From Saccharospirillum salsuginis (lineage in GTDB: Bacteria; Pseudomonadota; Gammaproteobacteria; Pseudomonadales; Natronospirillaceae), in the NCBI RefSeq assembly GCF_014651855.1, contig NZ_BMXR01000002.1:248001-312000 (forward strand): DNA of 64,000 nt, given 5' to 3'. Under the pieces are notes generated by a model that was not told the DNA's origin, did no database searches, and saw nothing but the letters and a program-made list of their open reading frames with translations. A program made the translations under genes and the position numbers. Numbering within the stretch: position 1 is the first letter of the stretch; the number at the start of each line of letters is the position of its first letter. Positions 20,547 to 30,800 of the stretch are shown piece after piece.

Positions 20547-21083
20547 ATGTCCGACATGACCCCTATCCAGTTATTGCGCGACATCGCCAGCCGGTGTCGC
20601 GCCCAGGCGGCGGGCCTGCCGGAGCAGCAGGAGGCCCGGGAGACCTGGAGCGGTATCGGTTTTCGTCTGGGCAACCAGCATTTCGTGGCGGCCATGGATG
20701 AAATTACCGAAATTCTCAAGGTCCCCCCGGTGACACGTCTGCCGAACGTCAAGCCCTGGGTCCAGGGTGTGGCCAATGTCCGTGGTCGTCTGATCCCGGT
20801 GGTCGATCTGGACCTGTTTTTTGACGCTCCCAGTCAGGAATCCCTGCGTAACCGCCATATTTTGGTCATCGAACAGCAAGAACAGGTCGATGGCCTGATC
20901 GTGGACGCCGTTGAGGGCATGCAGCACTTCCCGGTGGACGAATTCTCCGATACCGTCCCGGAATTGCCGGCGGCCATCAGCGCCTTTGTCCGCGGTCACT
21001 ATGTCCGGGACAACCGGGTCTGGGCTGTCATCAGTATGGCGGACCTATATGAACACGAAGCGTTTCAGGACGTGGCGGTCTAG
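20547..21083 (+). CDS. pilI: CheW-like coupling protein PilI
   Basis: 178-residue CheW-domain adaptor that joins the receptor PilJ to the kinase ChpA. The CheW fold is visible as GIGFRLGNQHFVAAMDEITEI, RLPNVKPWVQGVANVRGRLI and VVDLDLFF, followed by RHILVIEQQEQVDGLIVD. The start follows pilH directly; pilJ begins 105 nt downstream. Confidence 0.93.
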   Translation: MSDMTPIQLLRDIASRCRAQAAGLPEQQEARETWSGIGFRLGNQHFVAAMDEITEILKVPPVTRLPNVKPWVQGVANVRGRLIPVVDLDLFFDAPSQESLRNRHILVIEQQEQVDGLIVDAVEGMQHFPVDEFSDTVPELPAAISAFVRGHYVRDNRVWAVISMADLYEHEAFQDVAV

Positions 21084-21188
21084 CCACGTCCTATGCCTGT
21101 GCACCCCAATAAAACGCACAACATGGAATCGCTTGAACCAAGCACAAACGACGGAACAACAGCCTGAGGCCGAACTGGAGTTCGAACG

Positions 21189-23288
21189 ATGAAACAAAGA
21201 GCCGGAAACATATTGACGATTCTGGGCACGAACCGCTTGCTCAGTATCCTGCTGGTATCGCTGCTCGTAGTGGTACTGGCACTGGTGTATGTGGTGATCT
21301 ACACCTTCCAGATGCGGGGCTATGACCAGGAACTGCTGGAGCATGCCGGCGAGATGCGGGTACTGTCCCAGGAGATCGCGAAAAACGCCACCGAGGCCTC
21401 GGGCGGTCAGGAAGAAGCCTTCGGGCTGTTGCAACGCTCCCGTGCCGAATTCGAGGTGCGCTGGAATTACGTGCAGCAGGGCAACACCATCACCGGCATG
21501 CCGGCTCTGAGCGAGCACGCCCCGAATGTCGACATCAGCAATCTGTCGCGCATCTGGAATCGGGTGAGCCAGAACGCCGATTTGATCGTCGAATCCAAAG
21601 ACACCATCCTGGATCTGCACGACACGGCCCAGACACTGTCCGAGCGGATTCCGGAACTCCAGGTCGAATACGACGAAGTTGTCGAAATCATGCTCGAGAC
21701 CGATGCCCCGGCGGGCCAGGTGGCGGTGGCCCAGCGCCAGGCCTGGTTGGCCGAACGGATCGTGCGTTCCATTAACCGCGTACTGGTCGGTGGTGAAGGC
21801 GCGGTCATGGCGGCCGACTCCTTCGAACGGGATGCTGCCCTCTTCCAGCGCGTACTGGAAGGCATGCTGAACGGCAACCCGAACCTCGACATCCAGCGGG
21901 TGGAAGACCCCGAAGCGCGGGAAACCCTGAGCGAAATCGCCAATCTGTTCCAGATCGTATCCGGCTCGGTCACGCAGATCATGGCGACGTCGCCCGAGCT
22001 CTTCCAGGTGCGCGAAGCCTCCGCCAACATCTTCACCGACTCCCAGGTTCTGCTGGAGGAGTCCTCCACTCTGGCCGGTCAGATCCAGCAGGCCGCCAAC
22101 AGCCGCCCGCTCGGCCAGACCTGGGTGCTGATCGTCATGGGTATCGTCGCCGCCGGCCTGATTCTCGGCGCGGTTGTGGTGATTATCCGCGATACCCAAC
22201 GCGACTTGCGTGAAACCGCCGAAACCAACGAACAGAACCAGAACGCCATTCTGCGTCTGCTGGATGAACTGGCCGACCTCGCCGACGGCGACCTGACCAC
22301 CCAGGCGACGGTGACGGAAGACTTCACGGGTGCCATCGCCGACTCCATTAACTTCGCGATCGACCAGATGCGCCAGTTGGTATCGGCCATTAACTCGACG
22401 GCGGTCCAGGTCTCCTCGGCCGCCCAGGAAACCCAGGCCACGGCCATGCACCTGGCCGAAGCCTCCGAACACCAGGCCCAGGAAATCGCCGGGGCCTCCG
22501 CGGCCGTGAACGAAATGGCCGTGTCCATTGACCAGGTATCCGCCAACGCCGCCGAATCCGCCGCGGTGGCGGAGCGGTCGGTATCGATCGCGAAGAAAGG
22601 CGCCGACGTGGTGCAGGCGACGATCAACGGCATGGACAACATCCGGGAGCAGATCCAGGAAACGTCCAAGCGGATCAAACGACTGGGTGAATCCTCCCAG
22701 GAGATTGGCGACATCGTATCGCTGATTAACGACATTGCCGACCAGACCAACATTCTCGCACTGAACGCCGCGATCCAGGCCTCCATGGCCGGCGATGCGG
22801 GTCGGGGCTTCGCGGTGGTCGCGGACGAAGTACAGCGCCTCGCGGAACGTTCCTCGGCGGCGACCAAGCAGATCGAGGCACTGGTCAAGACGATTCAGAA
22901 CGACACCAACGAAGCCGTTATCTCGATGGAGCAAACGGTGGCCGAGGTGGTTCGCGGGGCCCGTTTGGCCCAGGACGCCGGTGTCGCACTGGAAGAGATC
23001 GAAACGGTATCGAAGAACCTGGCGGACCTGATTCAGAACATTTCCAACGCCGCTCGTCAGCAGGCCTCTTCGGCCGGTCACATTTCCAACACGATGAACG
23101 TGATTCAGGAAATTACCTCCCAGACGTCGGCCGGTACCACCGCCACGGCGAAATCCATTGGTAACCTGGCCCAGTTGGCGAACGACCTTCGTTCCTCGGT
23201 AGCCGGCTTCAAACTGCCGGAAGGGGACGAGGAGGATTTCAGCATGCTGGAGGCGCCCGAGCTGGATGATGAAGTCGCATCCGCCTGA
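21189..23288 (+). CDS. pilJ: Methyl-accepting chemotaxis protein PilJ
   Basis: 699-residue membrane receptor of the Pil-Chp system. First membrane helix about residues 16-38 ([20 protein letters not shown]), a periplasmic PilJ domain to about 310, a second helix about 312-335 ([20 protein letters not shown]), a HAMP region, and a cytoplasmic signalling domain. The hairpin tip reads [20 protein letters not shown], the PilJ-type variant of the kinase-contact tip (canonical receptors have [20 protein letters not shown]). In Pseudomonas PilJ interacts with pilin and senses surface contact. GGAG precedes the ATG. Confidence 0.95.
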   Translation: MKQRAGNILTILGTNRLLSILLVSLLVVVLALVYVVIYTFQMRGYDQELLEHAGEMRVLSQEIAKNATEASGGQEEAFGLLQRSRAEFEVRWNYVQQGNTITGMPALSEHAPNVDISNLSRIWNRVSQNADLIVESKDTILDLHDTAQTLSERIPELQVEYDEVVEIMLETDAPAGQVAVAQRQAWLAERIVRSINRVLVGGEGAVMAADSFERDAALFQRVLEGMLNGNPNLDIQRVEDPEARETLSEIANLFQIVSGSVTQIMATSPELFQVREASANIFTDSQVLLEESSTLAGQIQQAANSRPLGQTWVLIVMGIVAAGLILGAVVVIIRDTQRDLRETAETNEQNQNAILRLLDELADLADGDLTTQATVTEDFTGAIADSINFAIDQMRQLVSAINSTAVQVSSAAQETQATAMHLAEASEHQAQEIAGASAAVNEMAVSIDQVSANAAESAAVAERSVSIAKKGADVVQATINGMDNIREQIQETSKRIKRLGESSQEIGDIVSLINDIADQTNILALNAAIQASMAGDAGRGFAVVADEVQRLAERSSAATKQIEALVKTIQNDTNEAVISMEQTVAEVVRGARLAQDAGVALEEIETVSKNLADLIQNISNAARQQASSAGHISNTMNVIQEITSQTSAGTTATAKSIGNLAQLANDLRSSVAGFKLPEGDEEDFSMLEAPELDDEVASA

Positions 23289-23304
23289 GGTCTGAGGCCT
23301 GAGC

Positions 23305-24162
23305 TTGTCCACTGAACGCGTGTCGGTCAGCCAGGCGCCGGATTTGAGCGACCGGGCCTTTACCACCTGGCAGGATCTGCTGGAAGAACGGCTCGGGCTG
23401 CAGTTGCCCGAGCAACGTCGCAGCTTCCTGAAGACCAGCTTGTCGATTCGTATGCGCGAGCTGGGCTTCGACGATTACCTGGATTATTACCGCTATGTGA
23501 GAAGCGGCGATGCCGGGCTGGTCGAATGGAACATCCTGATCGATCGGGTCACGGTCCAGGAAACCCGATTCTTTCGGGATCCGGCGGCATTCGCCCTGAC
23601 CAAGGATTTCCTGCAGCGGCGGGCCCGTGAAGGCGAGCGTCCGCTCAGCCTGTGGAGTGTCGGTTGTTCCACCGGTGAGGAAACCTACAGCCTGGCGATG
23701 ATGACCTTCGATCTGTTGCGAAAAGAAGGCGAACAGGGCGTGCGACGATTCGGTGTGACCGGTACCGATGTGTCCCGACGCGCTCTGGAGACGGCCCGGG
23801 CGGGTGCCTACCCGTCGCGCCGATTGGAGAATCTGGACTCTCGTTTGGTTGAGCGTTTTTTTACACGCGAAAACGATCGATACCGGATCAACGATGAATT
23901 GAAAGACCGGGTCTGTTTTACCCGGTTGAATGTGTTGGAATTGGCACGTTCGCCGATGGCGAACCTGGATCTGATCTACTGCCAGAATGTGCTGATTTAC
24001 TTTCGCAAGTGGCGCCGCAAGGAAATCGTCACCGAGCTGGCCCGACGCCTCGCCCCCGGCGGTATGTTGGTGTTGGGACTCGGCGAGGTGGTCGATTGGA
24101 AAATGCCTGAACTGACGCGGGTACCCGGTGAGCGCGCGTTGGCCTACTTGAAACACAAATAA
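23305..24162 (+). CDS. pilK: CheR-type methyltransferase PilK
   Basis: 285-residue SAM-dependent methyltransferase expected to methylate glutamates of PilJ. N-terminal CheR domain (about 20-90), then SAM-binding SVGCSTGEETYSLAMM, FGVTGTDVSRRALETAR, and LIYCQNVLIYF. No ATG fits; the open frame begins at TTG 23305 behind TGAGG, with GTG 23320 as an alternative. Between pilJ and chpA as in Pseudomonas. Confidence 0.93.
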   Translation: MSTERVSVSQAPDLSDRAFTTWQDLLEERLGLQLPEQRRSFLKTSLSIRMRELGFDDYLDYYRYVRSGDAGLVEWNILIDRVTVQETRFFRDPAAFALTKDFLQRRAREGERPLSLWSVGCSTGEETYSLAMMTFDLLRKEGEQGVRRFGVTGTDVSRRALETARAGAYPSRRLENLDSRLVERFFTRENDRYRINDELKDRVCFTRLNVLELARSPMANLDLIYCQNVLIYFRKWRRKEIVTELARRLAPGGMLVLGLGEVVDWKMPELTRVPGERALAYLKHK

Positions 24163-24179
24163 TACTGAGGGGTACAGGC

Positions 24180-27100
24180 ATGGCAGAACGCCGTGATTAT
24201 GTTGCACTGGAATGGGTCAAGGGTGAGATCGACGAGACGCTGAAACAGGCTCGTCAGGCCCTGGAAGCATTCGTCGAGACCCCGGACGACACCACCCGGC
24301 TGCAGTTCAGCCTGGCCTATGTGCATCAGGTCAACGGCACCCTGCAAATGGTCGAGTTTTATGGGGCCGCACTGCTCGCCGAAGAGATGGAGCGCCTCAA
24401 CCAGGCCATGCTCGACGGCTCCACGCCGGCCAGCCAGGAAAACCTGGCCGTGCTGATGCAGGCCATGCTGCAACTGCCCAATTACCTGGAAAAACTCAAG
24501 CGCGGTCAAAGCGACCTGCCGGTCGTTATTCTGCCGTTGCTGAACGATTTGCGCGCCGCCCGTGGCGATACCCTGTTGTCCGAGACCGCCCTGTTCACGC
24601 CCGATCTGACGGCCGCACGTCGCTTCATCGGTGAGCCCGACACTGACTCCTTCCGTCAGCCGAGCGTCGCCCAGTTGTTGCGCAAGCTGCGCCAGATGTA
24701 TCAGTTGGCGTTGCTCGGTTGGTTGCGGAACCAGGACATCGACACCAATCTGGAATACTTGGGTAAATCCATCGGCCGGGTCCGCAGTTTGACCGAAAAG
24801 ACGCCGATCGGACCGCTCTGGTCCGTGGCCGATGCGTTTGTCTCGGCCCTGAAGGCCGGTCGCATCGACCGGTCGCCGGCCATCTCCGTCATTTTGCGGC
24901 ACCTCGACGGCGCCCTGAAGCGACTGCTGGAAAAACCCCACGAAGTGGCCGGACAGGCACCGGACGAGGACCTGCTGAAGAACCTGCTCTACTACCTGGC
25001 CAAGCTCGATCCGGCCGGGCTGCCGCGTGTGCAGCGCATTCACGAGCAGTTCCACCTGAGCGACGCCCTGCCGAGCAGCGAGGAAATCGAGACCCAGCGC
25101 CAGCGTCTGTCCGGACCGGACCGTGAAACGGTCGGCAATGTCGTCTCCGCCCTGCTGGAAGAGCTGGCCCGACTCAAGGACAGCCTGGACCTGATGGTCC
25201 GTTCCCGTGTCACCGAGACCCGCCGCCTGTCCGAACTGGAACCGGGCATCAAGCAGATGGCCGATACTATGGCCGTCCTCGGGCTCGGCAACCCGCGCCG
25301 GGTGCTGACCGAGCAACTCGACCTGATTCGCCGCGTCCAGCAGCAGCCGGAACTGGAGGATGACGGTGTCCTGATGGATATCGCCGGGGCCTTGCTGTAC
25401 GTGGAAGCAACCCTGTCCGGCATTGCCGACGACGCCACCTTCGAGACCGAAGACGATGAGACCGGTCTCGACGGCGCGCAGGAAGCCGTGGTGCGCGAGG
25501 CTCGCAACGGTCTCGAACAGGTCAAGGACGCCATCGTCGAATTCATCGGCTCGCACTGGGACCACGCCAAGCTGGAACAGGTGCCGCGCCAGTTGAGCGG
25601 AATTCGTGGTGGCCTGGTGATGATCCCGCTGGAACAGGCGGCGCTCGTCCTGCGCCATGCCCAGGAATACGTCGAGCAGCAGTTGTTGGGCGACAAGCGT
25701 ACCCCCGAATGGAAGGAGCTGGATGCCCTGGCTGACGCTATCATGGGGGTCGAATATTACCTGGAACGTCTGTCGCGTGATGGCAGCGGCACCAATCTGG
25801 ACCTGTTGCAGCGCGCGGCCGACTCCATCGGTGAACTCGGCTATCGCGTCGACTTGACGGCCGGCAACGAACCCAGAGTCGAACCCGTAACCGAGCCGCC
25901 GGCCTGGTCCGAACCGAGCGAGGATCCGGACACCGATCTTGATCTGGAATTGGACGAACTGGAGCTGGAATCCGAATCGGACCCCGACACGACGTACGCG
26001 TTGGACGAGTCGTCCGAGGCCGACAGCGGCGACATGCCCTGGGAGTCGATGACCGAATACGAGCTCGACGGTGACGATCTGGACGACAGCCTGGAGATCG
26101 ACACCGAAGGTCTGTCTTCACTCGGCTTCGGTGACGAGTCGAACGACACCGAAGCAACGAGCGCGGACAGCCGGGACCAGGACTTTTCCGATTGGCTGGT
26201 CGACAGCCAGGATGCCGGGACGAGCGAAACACCCGCCGACGAGACGATCGAGCCGGAAGCCAACGAGGTCGAAGCGAAAGCCGAAACGCCGCAGGCCACG
26301 CCCGAAGCCGACGATGACGATCTGATCGACGACGACATTCTGGAAATCTTCATCGAGGAAGCCGGCGAAGTTCTGGAAGCCATCAATGAATTTTTCCCGC
26401 GTTACAAGGCGAATCCGGACGACAACGAGGCCCTGACCGAATTCCGCCGCGCCTTCCATACCCTCAAGGGGAGCGGCCGTATGGTGGGCGCTTCGGTCGT
26501 GGGCGAGACCGCCTGGGCCGTGGAAAACATGCTGAACCGCCTGATCGAAGGCAGCATTCAGCGTTCGGATGACCTGATCCGCGTGGTCGAGGAAGTCACC
26601 GCCGAAGTCCCGCAGTTGGTGAAGGCGTTCGAAGACAAACGTGTTCCGGACAGCCGTCGGGCGGATGAGCTGGCCGAGAAAGCCCACGCCTTGTCCAAGG
26701 GCCAGCCGATTCAATGGGACGACACGGCGAGCGGCGCGGAGCCCGACTTCGAGCCGGATGCGACCGTCGAGGCCGATGTCGACGAGACCGAGTCGCCGGA
26801 AGATGAGATTGAAGCCCGGGCTGACGAGGGCGAAGAGGCGGTCGAGCCGACTACCAGCCGCGATGACGAAGACGGTGGCGTCGCGCTCCTGGATATTTTC
26901 CAGGCCGAGTTGGCCAGCCATTTGGACTACATCGACAGCTACATCGAAGACGCGCCCGAACAGGCCTTGCTGCCGGATGCCCTGCAGCGCGCACTGCACA
27001 CCATCAAGGGCTCGGCCCACATGGCCAGTGTCGAGGCCGTAGCCGAGCTGGTCCAACCGATGGAGCGTCTGGTCAAAGACATGCAGGAGCGGTCGATTCC

Positions 27101-30100
27101 GGCCGATCCCGAGGTGCTGTCGCTGTTGGCCGAAGGGGCCCGGCGCATTCGCAGCGCGGCTGGTGGAGACGAAGAGGTCGAAACCGAGTCTTTCGTCGAG
27201 CGTGTCGAGCAGGCCTACAATCGTCTGTTCCGTTCCGCGCCCGGTCAGGAGCCCGATGACCCCGCCCTGATGGCCATCTTCATGTCCGAGAGCATGGATA
27301 TCGTGCTGGGCGCCGAGACAGTGCTGGAGAACTGGCGTGACGGCCAGGATCGTGCCGAGGACATCGACGAGCTGTCCCGGGAATTGACCCGTTTGTCCCA
27401 GGCCGCCCAATCGGTGGATCTGATTCCGGTCGCTGAAATGAGTCAGGGCCTGGCCCAGTTGTATGTCGCTGCCCGGAACGACCGGGTCAAGGTCGACGAC
27501 GGCTTGTTCACACTCGCCAACGACGGTCACGAATCCCTGATCTCCATGATGGATCGCCTGGCCGCCGGCCAGAGCATTCGTTCCGACGCTCTGTTTCTGG
27601 AGCGTTTGAACCAATTGGTGCCGGATGCCGAACCCCTGGCCGATCTGGCCGAAGACGAGAATCCGGATGCGGCGCGTACGGCCGTCGACAGCCTGGTCCA
27701 ACAGGATCTGCACAGTGGCGACAGCGAACCGCAACCGACCGGTGAACTCGAAGCCGCGACTCCCGCGCCTCAACCCGAGGCGCCGCAACGTCTGAATGTC
27801 GAAGGCGACCCGGATCTGGTCGACATCTTTCTCGAGGAAGCCAACGACATTCTGGAGAGCATTCAGGCCGCTCTCGAAAACTGGCGCGAAGACACCGACA
27901 ACACCCTGGCCGTGGAAGGCTTGCAGCGCGATCTGCACACCCTCAAAGGCGGCGCGCGCATGGCCGAAATCGCACCGCTTGGCGATTTGGCGCATGAACT
28001 GGAGTTCCTGTACGAAGGTCTGGCCCAAGGCAAATACAAGCCTTCGGAAGGCTTGCTGGAACTGATCCAGCAGTGTCACGACCGCCTGGCCGTCATGGTT
28101 CAGGACATTGAATCCAACATGAGCTGCGAATCGGCGCCGGACCTGGTGGCGGCCATCAATCACTTTCGCAAGCACCCGGGTGAAGCGCCCCAACCGGTGG
28201 ATATGTCCCGCCCCTCGGTGACCGATTCGGCTCCGAAGCCTGACAGTGGTGCGCCTGAGAGCCGTGCTTCCGAAAGCCGTCCACCCGAAAGCGACGACTC
28301 GGCCGAGGCCGCCTTGCCCAACACGAAATCCGGGGCGACCGAGGAGGCGCCGCAGGACTCCGATCAGCCGAAGCCCCTGGACGAACTGGGTGAAGACATC
28401 GACCTCGATATTCTCGAGATCTTCATCGATGAGGCCGGGGAACTGCTGAACGAACTCGAACAAGCCATCGAAGACTGGCAGTCCGAGCCGGGCAACGAGC
28501 TGCACGCGGACGAAATGAAGCGGGTGCTGCATACGTTGAAGGGCGGTGCCCGTCTGGCGCGGTTGAAAAACCTCGGCAATCTGAGCCACGATTTCGAAAC
28601 CTACATCATCCGTGCCCAGCAAGACAAGCAACCGCTGGACGAGGCATTCTTCCGCGACATTCTCGGCCGTCAGGACCAGTTGGTGCGGGGCGTCGAAGCG
28701 ATGCAGGCCTTCCTGGAAACCCAGGGGTCGAGCGGCAGCTTCGGCCCAAGCGTGATCCAGATGGCGCAGGAACTGGACGATGACGACTGGGAACAATCGA
28801 CCGGCGACGCCCAGCCGCCGGCCGTACGCGAACCGGAACAGGCCGCTCCGTCCGAGGACAGCGGTGACAAGACCAATGTCCTGCCGTTTAAACGCAAGGA
28901 GGCCGAGCGCAAGGCCGAGACCCAGCGCCGTGCCCAGCCACAGGAGACGGTCAAGGTCAACGCCAGCCTGTTGGAAGGTCTGGTCAACCTGGCCGGTGAG
29001 ACATCCATCGCCCGCGCCCGTCTGGAGCAGGAAGTCAGTGACTTCACCTTCACCCTGACCGAGATGGACTCCACCATCGACCGACTGCGCGAACAGGTGC
29101 GGCGGCTGGACATGGAAACGGAAGCGCAAATCATCTTCCGCCAGGAACGGGCCGAGGAAACCAACTACGAAGACTTCGACCCGCTGGAAATGGACCGCTA
29201 TTCCCAGATCCAGCAGTTGTCGCGCTCCCTGATGGAGGCCACGTACGACCTCAACGAGTTGAAGTCGTCGCTGACCGACAAGACGCGGGACGCCGAAACC
29301 CTGCTGCTGCAACAGAGCCGCATCAACACCGAACTGCAGGAAGGCCTGATGCAGACGCGGATGGTGCCGTTCAACCGCCTGGTACCGCGGTTGCGTCGGA
29401 TCGTCCGTCAGGTCGCCGGCGAACTGAACAAAGGCGTCGACTTCATCGTCGGCAACGCCGAAGGCGAAGTCGACCGGACCGTGCTGGAACGGATGATTTC
29501 CCCGCTCGAGCACATGCTGCGCAATGCCGTCGACCACGGCATCGAAGGTGTCGACCAGCGAAGCCAGGCCGGCAAACCCGAAAAGGGATCGGTCTACCTC
29601 GACCTGTCCCGCGAGGGCAGCGACATTGTGCTGCGCCTGTCCGACGACGGCGGCGGCATGGATGTGAACCGCATCCGTGACAAGGCCATCGACCGGGGTC
29701 TGATGGACCCGGACGCGGACCTGAACGACCGCGAGATCCTGCAATATATTCTGGAGCCCGGCTTCAGTACCGCCGATCAGGTGACCCAGATTTCCGGGCG
29801 CGGCGTCGGCATGGACGTGGTGAATTCCGAGGTCAAGCAACTGGGCGGTAACATGGCCATCGACTCGCGGCCTGGTGAAGGGTCGCAGTTCACCATCCGC
29901 CTGCCGTTCACCGTATCGGTGAACCGGGCCCTGATGGTCAACATCGAGGATGACCATTACGCCATTCCGCTGAGTTCGATTGAGGGCATTGTGCGGGTGA
30001 CGCCCAAGCAACTGGCCGAGTACTACAAGCCGGACGCGCCGCTGTTCGAATACGCCGGCGGCCGCTATCGCCTGGAATACATGGGTGGCCTGCTGCGCAC

Positions 30101-30800
30101 CGGCGCCATGCCCAACCTGCACGGACTCGACATGCCGGTGCCGCTGGTGTTGGTCAAGGGCAGCGATGAACACCACTCCATGGCGCTGCACGTCGACCGA
30201 CTCATGGGCAGCCGTGAAATCGTGGTGAAGACACTGGGACCCCAGTTCAGCACCGTCCCCGGCGTTTCCGGGGCCACCATCCTCGGGGATGGTTCAGTGG
30301 TGGTGATTCTGGATCTGGCCGCCCTGATCCGCAGTCAGCTGGCTGTCGAACACCACAACGTCACCCGTTTGCCGGTCTCTACGCCAGCGCCGGCTCCGCA
30401 GCCCAAGAAAGAACGCGATCCGGATGCGCCGGTACGGGTCATGGTGGTGGACGACTCGGTGACGGTCCGCAAGGTGACCAGCCGCCTGCTGGAACGCCAG
30501 GGCATGGAAGTGCTATTGGCCAAGCACGGCGCCGATGCCATGACCCAATTGCAGGATGTGGTGCCGGACATCATGCTGCTCGACATCGAAATGCCCTATA
30601 TGGACGGTTTCGAGGTGGCCTCCCGGGTTCGCCACGATGAACGTCTCAAACAGGTGCCGATCATCATGATCACCTCCCGAACCGGCAGCAAACACCGTGA
30701 GCGGGCGTTGTCGATCGGCGTCAACGAGTATATGGGCAAGCCGTTCCAGGAAGGACCGCTGCTCGAGTCCATCAATCGACTGCTCGACGGGGATGACTGA
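24180..30800 (+). CDS. chpA: Hybrid histidine kinase ChpA with multiple Hpt domains
   Basis: 2206-residue CheA-type kinase of the twitching system. Phosphotransfer-like modules with intact His: H49 (HQVNG, divergent), H760 (HTLKG), H940 (HTIKG), H1253 (HTLKG) and H1451 (HTLKG). Two further helical modules, near 472 (LSGIRGG) and 1072 (LSQAA), lack the His. Acidic linkers rich in Asp/Glu separate them. The CheA core follows: dimerisation about 1590, ATPase N-box LRNAVDHGIE near 1778, DDGGGMD and GRGVGMDVV, a CheW-like domain about 1910-2050, and a C-terminal receiver with D2135 (LLDIEMPYMDG) and KPFQ. GAGGGG precedes the ATG. Size and layout match Pseudomonas ChpA. Confidence 0.96.
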   Translation: MAERRDYVALEWVKGEIDETLKQARQALEAFVETPDDTTRLQFSLAYVHQVNGTLQMVEFYGAALLAEEMERLNQAMLDGSTPASQENLAVLMQAMLQLPNYLEKLKRGQSDLPVVILPLLNDLRAARGDTLLSETALFTPDLTAARRFIGEPDTDSFRQPSVAQLLRKLRQMYQLALLGWLRNQDIDTNLEYLGKSIGRVRSLTEKTPIGPLWSVADAFVSALKAGRIDRSPAISVILRHLDGALKRLLEKPHEVAGQAPDEDLLKNLLYYLAKLDPAGLPRVQRIHEQFHLSDALPSSEEIETQRQRLSGPDRETVGNVVSALLEELARLKDSLDLMVRSRVTETRRLSELEPGIKQMADTMAVLGLGNPRRVLTEQLDLIRRVQQQPELEDDGVLMDIAGALLYVEATLSGIADDATFETEDDETGLDGAQEAVVREARNGLEQVKDAIVEFIGSHWDHAKLEQVPRQLSGIRGGLVMIPLEQAALVLRHAQEYVEQQLLGDKRTPEWKELDALADAIMGVEYYLERLSRDGSGTNLDLLQRAADSIGELGYRVDLTAGNEPRVEPVTEPPAWSEPSEDPDTDLDLELDELELESESDPDTTYALDESSEADSGDMPWESMTEYELDGDDLDDSLEIDTEGLSSLGFGDESNDTEATSADSRDQDFSDWLVDSQDAGTSETPADETIEPEANEVEAKAETPQATPEADDDDLIDDDILEIFIEEAGEVLEAINEFFPRYKANPDDNEALTEFRRAFHTLKGSGRMVGASVVGETAWAVENMLNRLIEGSIQRSDDLIRVVEEVTAEVPQLVKAFEDKRVPDSRRADELAEKAHALSKGQPIQWDDTASGAEPDFEPDATVEADVDETESPEDEIEARADEGEEAVEPTTSRDDEDGGVALLDIFQAELASHLDYIDSYIEDAPEQALLPDALQRALHTIKGSAHMASVEAVAELVQPMERLVKDMQERSIPADPEVLSLLAEGARRIRSAAGGDEEVETESFVERVEQAYNRLFRSAPGQEPDDPALMAIFMSESMDIVLGAETVLENWRDGQDRAEDIDELSRELTRLSQAAQSVDLIPVAEMSQGLAQLYVAARNDRVKVDDGLFTLANDGHESLISMMDRLAAGQSIRSDALFLERLNQLVPDAEPLADLAEDENPDAARTAVDSLVQQDLHSGDSEPQPTGELEAATPAPQPEAPQRLNVEGDPDLVDIFLEEANDILESIQAALENWREDTDNTLAVEGLQRDLHTLKGGARMAEIAPLGDLAHELEFLYEGLAQGKYKPSEGLLELIQQCHDRLAVMVQDIESNMSCESAPDLVAAINHFRKHPGEAPQPVDMSRPSVTDSAPKPDSGAPESRASESRPPESDDSAEAALPNTKSGATEEAPQDSDQPKPLDELGEDIDLDILEIFIDEAGELLNELEQAIEDWQSEPGNELHADEMKRVLHTLKGGARLARLKNLGNLSHDFETYIIRAQQDKQPLDEAFFRDILGRQDQLVRGVEAMQAFLETQGSSGSFGPSVIQMAQELDDDDWEQSTGDAQPPAVREPEQAAPSEDSGDKTNVLPFKRKEAERKAETQRRAQPQETVKVNASLLEGLVNLAGETSIARARLEQEVSDFTFTLTEMDSTIDRLREQVRRLDMETEAQIIFRQERAEETNYEDFDPLEMDRYSQIQQLSRSLMEATYDLNELKSSLTDKTRDAETLLLQQSRINTELQEGLMQTRMVPFNRLVPRLRRIVRQVAGELNKGVDFIVGNAEGEVDRTVLERMISPLEHMLRNAVDHGIEGVDQRSQAGKPEKGSVYLDLSREGSDIVLRLSDDGGGMDVNRIRDKAIDRGLMDPDADLNDREILQYILEPGFSTADQVTQISGRGVGMDVVNSEVKQLGGNMAIDSRPGEGSQFTIRLPFTVSVNRALMVNIEDDHYAIPLSSIEGIVRVTPKQLAEYYKPDAPLFEYAGGRYRLEYMGGLLRTGAMPNLHGLDMPVPLVLVKGSDEHHSMALHVDRLMGSREIVVKTLGPQFSTVPGVSGATILGDGSVVVILDLAALIRSQLAVEHHNVTRLPVSTPAPAPQPKKERDPDAPVRVMVVDDSVTVRKVTSRLLERQGMEVLLAKHGADAMTQLQDVVPDIMLLDIEMPYMDGFEVASRVRHDERLKQVPIIMITSRTGSKHRERALSIGVNEYMGKPFQEGPLLESINRLLDGDD

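Noticed and set aside
21045..23366. A 773-codon minus-strand frame opposite pilJ
   Set aside because: Antisense shadow of the conserved PilJ gene, rich in Gly/Arg/His/Val; no recognisable domain.
26118..30191. A 1357-codon open frame on the minus strand opposite chpA
   Set aside because: Its sequence is low-complexity (His, Gln, Val, Phe-rich) and lies exactly antisense to conserved ChpA domains. Such frames arise from GC-rich codon usage; there is no ribosome site or homology.
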